From: an uncultured Sphingomonas sp.
GTDB taxonomy: Bacteria; Pseudomonadota; Alphaproteobacteria; Sphingomonadales; Sphingomonadaceae
DNA: 64,000 nt
Reading direction: 5' to 3'
Assembly: GCA_913776045.1 (NCBI GenBank)
Contig: CAJYOI010000023.1
Span: 62,001-126,000 of the forward strand
Within the stretch, counting starts at the first letter, position 1, and the number at the start of each line of letters is the position of its first letter. Positions 48,076 through 55,737 of this stretch are shown one piece after another. Both the position numbers and the translations under genes were made by a program. The notes beneath the pieces are model-generated. The model worked only from the letters and a program-made list of their open reading frames with translations. It was not told the origin of the DNA and searched no databases.

Positions 48076-48503
48076 CGATCCTCCCAGCCCGGCGGCACCT
48101 CCGCTGTCAAGACACGCCCGCCATCGTCCGCGACCGACAGCGTCAAACGCAGGGCATCCGGCCAGGCGTCCGGGCCGGCATGTTCGGCCCATTCGACCAG
48201 CAGCAGCGACGTCCAGCGGGCCTCGTCGAGGCCCAGTTCGTCGAGATCGGACGGGTCGTCGATGCGGTACAGGTCGACGTGCAGCACCGGCAGCCGGGTT
48301 TCCGGCGGGTCGTATGGCTGCACGATCGCGAAGCTAGGCGACGGCGCTTCGCCCGGCAGCCCGAGCGCCGACAGTAGGCCGCGGGCAATGCTGGTCTTAC
48401 CCGCGCCGAGCGGGCCGGACAGGGTGACGACGTCACCGACTTTTACCTGCGCGGCAAGGCGGCGGCCGAAGGCATCGGTGGCCCGGGCGTCGGGGAGCAG
48501 CAT
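48060..48503 (-). CDS. tsaE: tRNA threonylcarbamoyladenosine synthesis ATPase TsaE
   Basis: Partner of TsaB/TsaD in making t6A37 in ANN-decoding tRNAs. 147 residues. Walker A is GPLGAGKT (30-37), followed by SPSFAIVQPY, HVDLYRIDDPSDLDELGLDE and LLVEWAEHAG, the family pattern. It lies between divL (146 bases upstream, with an inverted repeat) and amgK, with which it overlaps. Confidence 0.95.
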   Translation of the reverse strand: MLLPDARATDAFGRRLAAQVKVGDVVTLSGPLGAGKTSIARGLLSALGLPGEAPSPSFAIVQPYDPPETRLPVLHVDLYRIDDPSDLDELGLDEARWTSLLLVEWAEHAGPDAWPDALRLTLSVADDGGRVLTAEVPPGWEDRWSRI

Positions 48504-48509
48504 CTAAAA

Positions 48510-48636
48510 TCCTCCCCGGCACGGGGAGGGGGACCGGCGAAGCCGGTGGAGGGGGCGTGCGGCAGGCGGTGCAATCGCGGCGCCCCCCCTCCACCACGCA
48601 CTTCGTGCGCGGTCCCCCTCCCCGTGCCGGGGAGGA
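48510..48636. repeat. Long inverted repeat, CCTCCCCGGCACGGGGAGG type
   Basis: The left arm (48510-48533, with TCCTCCCCGGCACGGGGAGG) and the right arm (48613-48635, with CCCCGTGCCGGGGAGGA) are nearly perfect reverse complements, and the inner flanks (GGTGGAGGGGGCGTGCG; CGCCCCCCCTCCACC) also pair. The whole spacer between tsaE and divL could fold as one cruciform. Confidence 0.7.
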
Positions 48637-48649
48637 TGTGAAGGCCCCA

Positions 48650-50992
48650 TCACCGCGGCAACTCGATCGTCACCAGCGTCCCCTGCCCGGGTTCGCTGAC
48701 CAGCGCGATCGTACCGCGGTGCGCCTCCACGAAGCGCTTGGCGAGCGGCAGCCCCAGCCCCAGCGCGCGTTCCCCGTCCCGCGCGATGCCATGATGCGCG
48801 AAACGTTCGAACGCCTTGGCCGCTTGGTCCGCGCTCATACCCGGCCCGTCGTCCGACACGACGATCCGCGCCCGGCCCTCTGTCCCGTCGATATGCAGCA
48901 ACACCCGCCCCTCGACCCGCGTCCCCGCGATCGCATGGCGCAACAGATGCTCGACCGATTGCCGCAACCGCACCGGATCGCCGGTCACGCGACCCGCCGA
49001 CCCCAGCACATCGACCGCGAGCGCGATCCGCTTGGCCTGCGCTTCGGCGGCGATGCTTTCGACCGCCTCGCGCGCCAGCAACTCCAAATCGACCTGCCCC
49101 CGCTTGCCCGCAGCATCCTCCTGCGTCAGGTCGAGCACGTCATCGACCAGCGCCGACAGGCGATCGACCGATTGCAGGATCGCCTCGGCATAGCCGGTCC
49201 CCGCCTCGCTCATCGTCCCGGCATAGCCGCCGTGCAGCATCTCGGCGAACCCCTTGATCGAGGTCAGCGGGGTGCGCAGTTCGTAGCTCATGTTCGCAAC
49301 GAACTGCGTCTTCACCCGATCCGCCGCCTCCAACGCCTCGTTGCGATCGGTCAGTGCGCGCTCGACCCGGCGGCTGGCGGTAACGTCGAGCATCGTGAAC
49401 AGCGCATTCCCGTCCGGCAGCGGCACGGCGGCGAATTCGAACTGCCGCCCATCGGCAAAGGCGAAGCGGCCCGCGCGGTTCAGACGATCGACCGTCGCCG
49501 ACCGGACGAGGTCGCCGATGACCTCGGCACTGCGCGGGTTTTCCAGCCTGGGTGCGGCGGCCTTGGCCAGCGCATCGACCCGCGGGTGGCTGGCGAGCAG
49601 TTCCTCCTCGAACCCCCACAGCGACCGGAACTTCTGGTTCCAGATCTGCAATCGCCCGTCCGCGGCGAACACGCCCAGCGCTTCGTACAGATTGTCGAAC
49701 GTCGCCGTCCGCACGCGCAACAGCGTATCGCGCGCGCTCGCCAGCTGGACCTGTTCGGTGCGATCCTCGAACACTACGACCAACCCGCCGTCGGGCAAGG
49801 GTTGCGGCACGACGCGCAGGTGGGTGCCGCTCGGCAAATGCCAATTCTCTTCCTGCCCTGCCTCCGGAGACAGGAACCAGCCGCGCCGTTCGGCCTTCCA
49901 CGCCGGGAAGTCGCGAACCTCGGGCAGGCGCTTGGCCTCGCGCATCCGCTCCAGCACACGGTCGAATTCGGGGCGGTCGCGCAGCCATTCCTCGCGCAGG
50001 CCGAAGATGCGGCGAAACGGCTGGTTGCAGAAGATCAGGCTGCGGTCGGGTGCGAATTGCGCGACGCCGGCGGACAGCCGGTCGAGCATCGCGCGCTGCG
50101 CCTCGCCGAAGCGCTTCATGCCCCCGCGCGCCTGTTCGAGTTCGTCGACGTCGACCGCAAAGCCCGCGACGCCGCCCGTCGCCAGCGGCACGTCATGCAC
50201 CCGCAGCATCCGCCGCGCGCCGCCGATCGTCGCCGGCACCGCCGCCATCTGCGGCTTGCCCGTATCGCGCGCGATCGCGGCGTTGGCCAGCGGCCCGCCC
50301 ATCCCCGACCCCTCGACCAGTTCCAGCCCGCGGTCGATCGCGGTGCGCGCGTCCGGCGCCTCGACCGCCTCGACATAGGCGGTATTGACCATCGCCAGGC
50401 CCAGGTCGCGGTCGCGATACCACATCGGCATCGGCGCCGCCTCGATCAGTCCGGCGAGCGCTTCGAACGCGTCGTGCAGTTCGCGCGCCTCACCGGCAAG
50501 TCGCTCGATCTCTTCCTCGCTGTCGGTCTGGTCGGAGAACCAGAGGACGACGCCGCCCGGCGCCAGCGCGGCTTCCGGCGCGCGAACGCCCACGACCGAC
50601 AATCGTCGCGACGCGCCGCGCACGACGACGCTCGTGCGGAACGGCTTACCCGCGCGCTGCGCCGCCAGCACGGCAGCCGACAGCGCGTCGAGATCAGCCT
50701 GCGGCAAGCCTTCAGTCGCCGAGCCCAGATCGGTCAGATAGCGCGGCGCACTCGACAGCCCCAGCCAATCAGCCACCCGCTGCGGCAGCTCGACCCGCCC
50801 GTCGCCCCGGACGATCGCCGCCTGCGCTGGCCCCGTCCCCAGCAGCGCGGCACTGCGGCTGCTCTCGTCGGTCAGCACCCGAGCGTCGGCCCGCGCCCTA
50901 AGGCCAGTATAAAGCGCCCATGCCGCGCCGGCGATCAACAGCGCGAGAACAGCGCCGGCCAGCACGGCGGTGGTGGTCGTCATCGCGATCAT
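48650..50992 (-). CDS. divL: DivL-type tyrosine pseudo-kinase of the CtrA pathway
   Basis: About 780 residues: one N-terminal membrane helix (8-28), PAS-like domains (about 175-285, 300-415, 425-540), a dimerisation domain and an ATPase-like domain. The H box is NMSYELRTPL with Tyr570 in place of His, the hallmark of DivL. The N box has His686 (EHLLRHAIAG) where Asn is usual, so ATP binding may be weak; DDGPGM and LGLGLPLAKRF remain. In Caulobacter DivL senses DivK/PleC state and controls CckA, thereby CtrA. Position next to tsaE matches other Alphaproteobacteria. The start is ATG 50992 or 50983. Confidence 0.92.
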   Translation of the reverse strand: MIAMTTTTAVLAGAVLALLIAGAAWALYTGLRARADARVLTDESSRSAALLGTGPAQAAIVRGDGRVELPQRVADWLGLSSAPRYLTDLGSATEGLPQADLDALSAAVLAAQRAGKPFRTSVVVRGASRRLSVVGVRAPEAALAPGGVVLWFSDQTDSEEEIERLAGEARELHDAFEALAGLIEAAPMPMWYRDRDLGLAMVNTAYVEAVEAPDARTAIDRGLELVEGSGMGGPLANAAIARDTGKPQMAAVPATIGGARRMLRVHDVPLATGGVAGFAVDVDELEQARGGMKRFGEAQRAMLDRLSAGVAQFAPDRSLIFCNQPFRRIFGLREEWLRDRPEFDRVLERMREAKRLPEVRDFPAWKAERRGWFLSPEAGQEENWHLPSGTHLRVVPQPLPDGGLVVVFEDRTEQVQLASARDTLLRVRTATFDNLYEALGVFAADGRLQIWNQKFRSLWGFEEELLASHPRVDALAKAAAPRLENPRSAEVIGDLVRSATVDRLNRAGRFAFADGRQFEFAAVPLPDGNALFTMLDVTASRRVERALTDRNEALEAADRVKTQFVANMSYELRTPLTSIKGFAEMLHGGYAGTMSEAGTGYAEAILQSVDRLSALVDDVLDLTQEDAAGKRGQVDLELLAREAVESIAAEAQAKRIALAVDVLGSAGRVTGDPVRLRQSVEHLLRHAIAGTRVEGRVLLHIDGTEGRARIVVSDDGPGMSADQAAKAFERFAHHGIARDGERALGLGLPLAKRFVEAHRGTIALVSEPGQGTLVTIELPR

Positions 50993-51095
50993 CGCACAGC
51001 TCTTAAGCACGAAATACCGCCCCGCCAATGGCGCGATTGCGGATGTTACACCGTCTCTGTTAGGCTCGTCGCACAGGCGCAGAGGGAGATTGCCG

Positions 51096-53489
51096 GTGAC
51101 CGGAAAATTCTACGGCGCAGGGGTCGTCGCTCTTGCCGCCACGCTGGTGCTGTCCGCCCCCGCCGCCGCCCAGGCGCTGCGCCAGACGAAAGGCAGTTTC
51201 GAGGACAAGTTCCGCCAGTTGGAGGGCGAGGACTGGCCGACCCCGACCGATTACCGCAACGCCAGCGGCGCGCCCGGCTATCGCTATTGGCAGCAGAAGG
51301 TCGATTACGACATCACCGCGCGCCTGGACGAGGGCAAACGCACCGTATCGGGTCGCCAGACCGTAAAGTACCGCAACAATTCGCCCGACGCGCTGCCGTA
51401 CCTGTGGCTGCTGCTCGACCAGAACGACTACAAGCGCTCGTCGATCGCGGCGATGACCGAGACGACCGGCGGCGACAGCATCACGCTCGGCGAAATCCGC
51501 CGCGTAAAGCGGATGCAGGAATGGGAGGGCGGCTTCACCATCGCCGCCGTGCGCGACGCGGCGGGCAACCCGCTCAAATTCTCGTTCACCGACACGCTGA
51601 TGCGGATCGAGCTCCCCCAGGCGGTCGCGGCCAATGGCGGCGAGGTGACCTTCACCATCGACTGGTCCTTCCCGATGGTCGAGAACAAGGTCGTCGGCGG
51701 GCGCTCGGGCTATGAATGCTTCACCGGCAAGGGCGAGGACGGCAACTGCATCTTCGAAGGCGCGCAGTGGTTTCCGCGGCTGGCGGTCTATTCGGACTAT
51801 GAAGGCTGGCACAACAAGGCGTTCCTGGGCAACGGCGAGTTCACGCTGGAATTCGGCGACTATCGCGTCGACCTGACCGTACCGTCGGACCATGTTGTCT
51901 CGGCGACCGGCGTGCTCCAGAACCCTGACACGATCCTGAGCGCCGCTCAGCGCCAGCGGCTGGAGCAGGCGAAGACCGCGACCGCTCCCGTCTATGTCGT
52001 GACGCCCGAGGAAGCCGAAGTCGCCGAACGCGGCAAGGCGGCGGGCGAAAAGACGTGGCGCTTCGCCGCGCAGAACGTCCGCGACTTCGGCTGGGCGTCC
52101 AGCCGCAAGTTCGCCTGGGACGCGATGGGCGTGAAACAGGACAGCGCCGAACAGCCGCTGGTCATGGCGATGTCGTTCTTCCCGAAGGAAGCGCGCCCGC
52201 TGTGGGACGCCTATTCGACCAAGTCGATCGCGCACACGATCGACGTCTATTCGCGCTTCTCCTTCCCCTATCCCTATCCGGTCGCCCAGTCGGTCAACGG
52301 CCCCGTCGGCGGGATGGAATATCCGATGATCTCCTTCAACGGCCCGCGGCCGGTGAAGGACAGGAAGACCGGCGCGCTGACCTATACCGAACGCGCGAAA
52401 TACGGCCTGATCGGCGTGGTCATCCACGAAGTCGGGCACAATTATTTCCCGATGATCGTCAATTCGGACGAGCGCCAATGGACCTGGATGGACGAGGGGC
52501 TGAACAGCTTCCTCCAGTTCCAGGCCGAAAAACTGTGGGACAAGGACTTCCCGTCCCGCCGCGGCGAACCCCGCCAGATCGCCGAGTATATGCTGTCGCA
52601 GAACCAGGTTCCGCTGATGACCCAGTCGGATTCGGTGCTGCAGTTCGGCGCCAACGGCTATTGGAAGCCCGCGGTCGCGCTGGTTATCCTGCGCGAAACG
52701 ATCCTGGGCCGCGAACTGTTCGACCGCGCGTTCCGCGAATATGCCAACCGCTGGCGCTTCAAGCACCCGACGCCGTACGATTTCTTCCGGACGATGGAGG
52801 AAAGCTCGGGCGTCGATCTCGACTGGTTCTGGCGCGGGTGGTTCTACACGACCGATCACGTCGACATCTCGCTCGATTCGGTCGTCCGCGCGCGGATCGA
52901 CGGGGGTGACCCGGAGGCCGAAAGCGCCGAGCGCCGCCGGATCCGCCAGACCGAGCCCAAGTCGTTGACCGCGTCGCGCAACACCGAGCGGACGGTCGTC
53001 GAGCGCGATCCGGCGACGCGCGATTTCTACAACGAAACCGACGAATTCACCGTGACCGCGAAGCAGCGTCGCCAGGTCGCGGAAGCGACCGCCGATCTGA
53101 CACCCGAGGAGCGTGCGGCGCGGGCGACGACCGACAATTTCTATCGCTTCACCTTCTCCAACCGCGGCGGGCTGGTGATGCCGGTCATCCTGAAGGTCGA
53201 TTATGCCGACGGCACGACCGAAACGAAGCGCATCCCGGCCGAAGTCTGGCGCCACGACAGCCGGCGCGTGACGTGGCAGCTGGTGACGCCGAAGACGATA
53301 ACCCGCGCCGAGCTCGATCCGCTGTGGGAAACCGCCGACGCCGACCGGTCGAACAACATTTTCGACGGCCGCATCGAAACGAAGACGTTCAGCATCGATG
53401 AGCCGAGCAGCGTCCCGAACCGGATGAAGGATTCGGACGTGAAGGTGTTGCCGGGGTCGCTCCGCACGTTGCCGAATGCGGCGAACTGA
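51096..53489 (+). CDS. Secreted M1 family zinc aminopeptidase
   Basis: 797 residues with a signal peptide (about 1-25, GVVALAATLVLSAPAAAQA). The M1 zinc site is complete: His444, Glu445, His448 in HEVGHNYF and Glu467 in MDEGLNSF, 18 residues later. The exopeptidase loop resembles GAMEN (VGGMEYPM). The C-terminal part is beta-rich and linker-like. It is probably periplasmic and trims peptides. The GTG at 51096, seven bases after GGGAG, is chosen over a TTG at 51090. It diverges from divL with about 100 bases between starts. A DUF6702 gene overlaps its end. Confidence 0.9.
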   Translation: MTGKFYGAGVVALAATLVLSAPAAAQALRQTKGSFEDKFRQLEGEDWPTPTDYRNASGAPGYRYWQQKVDYDITARLDEGKRTVSGRQTVKYRNNSPDALPYLWLLLDQNDYKRSSIAAMTETTGGDSITLGEIRRVKRMQEWEGGFTIAAVRDAAGNPLKFSFTDTLMRIELPQAVAANGGEVTFTIDWSFPMVENKVVGGRSGYECFTGKGEDGNCIFEGAQWFPRLAVYSDYEGWHNKAFLGNGEFTLEFGDYRVDLTVPSDHVVSATGVLQNPDTILSAAQRQRLEQAKTATAPVYVVTPEEAEVAERGKAAGEKTWRFAAQNVRDFGWASSRKFAWDAMGVKQDSAEQPLVMAMSFFPKEARPLWDAYSTKSIAHTIDVYSRFSFPYPYPVAQSVNGPVGGMEYPMISFNGPRPVKDRKTGALTYTERAKYGLIGVVIHEVGHNYFPMIVNSDERQWTWMDEGLNSFLQFQAEKLWDKDFPSRRGEPRQIAEYMLSQNQVPLMTQSDSVLQFGANGYWKPAVALVILRETILGRELFDRAFREYANRWRFKHPTPYDFFRTMEESSGVDLDWFWRGWFYTTDHVDISLDSVVRARIDGGDPEAESAERRRIRQTEPKSLTASRNTERTVVERDPATRDFYNETDEFTVTAKQRRQVAEATADLTPEERAARATTDNFYRFTFSNRGGLVMPVILKVDYADGTTETKRIPAEVWRHDSRRVTWQLVTPKTITRAELDPLWETADADRSNNIFDGRIETKTFSIDEPSSVPNRMKDSDVKVLPGSLRTLPNAAN

Positions 53490-53967
53490 CGTGCGGCGGT
53501 GGATCCTCGCCCTCGCCCTGCTCGCCGCGCCGGCGGCTGCGCATCGCGGGCACGATGCGCTGACGGTGGTGACGCTCGGCGCGGCGAACACGGTGACCGT
53601 GTCGCATCGATTCGAGGCGCACGATATCGAACCCGCACTGTCCTCGATTGCGCCGGATGCGCAGGCGAGCCTTGACGATCCCGATGCCGTCCGCGCGCTG
53701 GTCGCCTATCTCGGGCGGCGCTTCGTACTGAGCGACGCGAAGGGCGCGGTAGCGCTGACGCCGGGCAAGGTCGACATCGACGCACAGGAAGTCCGCGTGG
53801 CCTTCACCGGCAAGGTGCAACCAGGGACGAAGGCGCTGACGGTGCGGTCGTCGGTGCTGCGCGACGTCTATCCGCGCCAGACGAACCAGGTCGAGGTGCG
53901 CCGGGGCAAGACCGTTCGAACACTCATAGTGAGCGACGGGGCGGCGCATCGGGTGACGCTACCCTGA
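53476..53967 (+). CDS. DUF6702-type exported protein
   Basis: 163 residues (158 from the alternative GTG at 53491) with a signal peptide RRWILALALLAAPAAA. Typical elements are HRGHDALTVV, TVTVSHRFEAHDIEPAL and ALVAYLGRRFVL, then a beta-rich part ending in RRGKTVRTLIVSDG. This resembles the DUF6702 family, often encoded next to M1 peptidases. Function unknown. The ATG at 53476 overlaps the peptidase stop by 14 bases; neither start has a strong ribosome-binding site. Confidence 0.7.
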   Translation: MRRTDVRRWILALALLAAPAAAHRGHDALTVVTLGAANTVTVSHRFEAHDIEPALSSIAPDAQASLDDPDAVRALVAYLGRRFVLSDAKGAVALTPGKVDIDAQEVRVAFTGKVQPGTKALTVRSSVLRDVYPRQTNQVEVRRGKTVRTLIVSDGAAHRVTLP

Positions 53968-53969
53968 TT

Positions 53970-54070
53970 CCCTCCCTTCAGAGGAGGAGCCGGGGGTGGG
54001 ACCTCTCCACGAGCAAGTCCAATACGGCACCGCCCCACCCAAAACCCCGCCCCTGAAGGGCAAGGGCTTA
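53970..54070. repeat. REP-like inverted repeat
   Basis: The left part (CTCCCTTCAGAGGAGGAGCC, then GGGGGTGGG) and the right part (CCCCACCC, then CCCCGCCCCTGAAGGGCAAG) are imperfect reverse complements. It lies in the 178-base gap between the convergent DUF6702 and ahcY genes, next to the ahcY terminator. Confidence 0.5.
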
Positions 54071-54077
54071 GATTCAG

Positions 54078-54119
54078 CCACAAACGAAACAGGGCGGGGA
54101 AACCATCGCCTCCCCGCCC
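54078..54119 (-). terminator. Intrinsic terminator of ahcY
   Basis: Read on the minus strand, GGGCGGGGA (54119-54111) pairs with TCCCCGCCC (54100-54092) around a 10-base loop, followed by TGTTTCGTTTGTGG. The stem is perfect; the T-tract is broken by C and G. It lies 26 bases after the ahcY stop. Confidence 0.65.
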
Positions 54120-54145
54120 CGCATGTCTCGTCTCGGATCGCCCGA

Positions 54146-55567
54146 TCAGTAGCGATAGTGATCCGGCTTGAACGGGCCTTCCACCGGCACGCCGATGTAG
54201 CCGGCCTGCTTCGGGGTCAGCTTCGACAGCTTCACGCCCAGCTTTTCCAGGTGCAGCGCCGCGACCTTTTCGTCGAGGTGCTTCGGCAGGACGTAGACCT
54301 TGTTCTCGTACTTCTCGCCGGCGGTCCACAGCTCGATCTGGGCGAGCGTCTGGTTGGTGAACGACGACGACATGACGAACGACGGGTGGCCGGTCGCGCA
54401 GCCCAGGTTCACCAGGCGGCCCTTCGCCAGCACGATGATCTGCTTGCCGTCAGGGAAGCGGACCAGGTCGGTACCCGGCTTCACTTCGTCCCATTCGTAA
54501 TTGTCGAGCGCGGCGATCTGTATCTCGCTGTCGAAATGGCCGATGTTGCAGACGATCGACATCGGCTTCATCTTCGCCATGTGCTCGGCGGTGATGACGT
54601 CGGCGTTGCCGGTCGCGGTGCAGAAGATGTCGGCACGCTCGACGGCTTCGTCCATCGTCACGACCTCGAAGCCCTCCATCGCCGCCTGCAGCGCGCAGAT
54701 CGGGTCGATTTCGGTCACCAGCACGCGCGCGCCGCCGTTGCGCAGCGACTGGGCCGAGCCCTTGCCGACGTCACCGAAGCCGGCGACGCAAGCGACCTTG
54801 CCGGCCAGCATCACGTCGGTGGCGCGACGGATCGCGTCGACGAGCGATTCCTTGCAGCCGTAGAGGTTGTCGAACTTCGACTTGGTGACCGAGTCGTTGA
54901 CGTTGATCGCGGGGAACGGCAGCTCGCCCTTCTTCGCGATTTCGTACAGGCGGTGAACGCCGGTCGTCGTCTCTTCCGACACGCCCTTCAGGTTCTTGAC
55001 GGTCTCGGTCAGGTAGCCCGGGTACTTGGCGATGAACGCCTTCAGCGCGCGCTGGAATTCGACTTCCTCGTCGTTCTCCGGCTCGCCCAGCGTCTGGCCG
55101 GCCTCGAGCTTGGCGCCCCACAGCGCGAACATCGTCGCGTCGCCGCCGTCGTCCAGGATGATGTTGGCGGTGGTGCCGTCACCGTCGGCGCCCCAGTTGA
55201 AGATGTCGCCGACATAGTCCCAGTACTCGGCCAGGCTCTCGCCCTTCACCGCGAACACCGGCACGCCGGTCGCGGCGATGGCGGCGGCGGCGTGGTCTTG
55301 CGTCGAATAGATGTTGCAGGTCGCCCAGCGGACGTCGGCGCCGAGCGCGGTCAGCGTCTCGATCAGCACGGCGGTCTGGATCGTCATGTGCAGCGAGCCG
55401 GTGATGCGCGCGCCCTTCAGCGGCTGAGTGCTCCCGAACTCCTCGCGCAGCGCCATCAGCCCCGGCATTTCGGTTTCGGCGATCTCGATCTCGCGGCGGC
55501 CGAACTCGGCGAGGCTGATATCGGCGATGACGTAATCGTTCGCGCGGGTCGCGGGGGCGGTGGCCAC
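54146..55567 (-). CDS. ahcY: S-adenosylhomocysteine hydrolase
   Basis: Splits S-adenosylhomocysteine into adenosine and homocysteine, removing the product inhibitor of methylation. 473 residues, the long bacterial form with the roughly 40-residue insert. Segments include [44 protein letters not shown] [13 protein letters not shown] (NAD site) and the C-terminal KPDHYRY. The GTG at 55567 with GGAG upstream gives the usual N-terminus. A perfect palindrome at 55631-55650 suggests a repressor site. Confidence 0.96.
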   Translation of the reverse strand: MATAPATRANDYVIADISLAEFGRREIEIAETEMPGLMALREEFGSTQPLKGARITGSLHMTIQTAVLIETLTALGADVRWATCNIYSTQDHAAAAIAATGVPVFAVKGESLAEYWDYVGDIFNWGADGDGTTANIILDDGGDATMFALWGAKLEAGQTLGEPENDEEVEFQRALKAFIAKYPGYLTETVKNLKGVSEETTTGVHRLYEIAKKGELPFPAINVNDSVTKSKFDNLYGCKESLVDAIRRATDVMLAGKVACVAGFGDVGKGSAQSLRNGGARVLVTEIDPICALQAAMEGFEVVTMDEAVERADIFCTATGNADVITAEHMAKMKPMSIVCNIGHFDSEIQIAALDNYEWDEVKPGTDLVRFPDGKQIIVLAKGRLVNLGCATGHPSFVMSSSFTNQTLAQIELWTAGEKYENKVYVLPKHLDEKVAALHLEKLGVKLSKLTPKQAGYIGVPVEGPFKPDHYRY

Positions 55568-55630
55568 TTGGGAAGTCTCCGAAACTGGATTGATGCGCGG
55601 CCCGTTAGACCGAAAGGAGCGCGAAGGCAA

Positions 55631-55650
55631 ATATAAAGGATTCTTTATAT
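55631..55650 (-). promoter_or_regulatory. Palindromic operator upstream of ahcY
   Basis: ATATAAAG (55631-55638), four bases, CTTTATAT (55643-55650) is a perfect dyad in otherwise GC-rich DNA, 64 bases ahead of the ahcY start. In Proteobacteria ahcY is often controlled by ArsR-family regulators that sense SAH or SAM (SahR and relatives), and the site could be such an operator. The regulator is not in this window. Confidence 0.6.
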
Positions 55651-55737
55651 GCCGACCCGGGGCGCCAGCGCAGTGATGCGATGCCTGGGCGGCCGGCCGG
55701 CGGCGCCAAAGCGCCGTCCGACGTCAGGGCGCGGAAT

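Noticed and set aside
48504..48649. Terminal inverted repeats of an insertion sequence
   Set aside because: Only about 130 bases lie between the arms, there is no transposase and no target duplication, so it is a REP-like spacer element.
48557..53591. Long open frames antisense to divL and to the M1 peptidase
   Set aside because: Both are Arg/Gln/Pro- or Arg/Asp/Val-rich shadows of well-supported genes, without ribosome-binding sites or family motifs.
55568..55737. A SAH or SAM riboswitch upstream of ahcY
   Set aside because: I could not draw the conserved stems of known SAM/SAH riboswitch classes in the leader. The obvious signal is the protein-type palindrome at 55631-55650. A covariance search would settle it.
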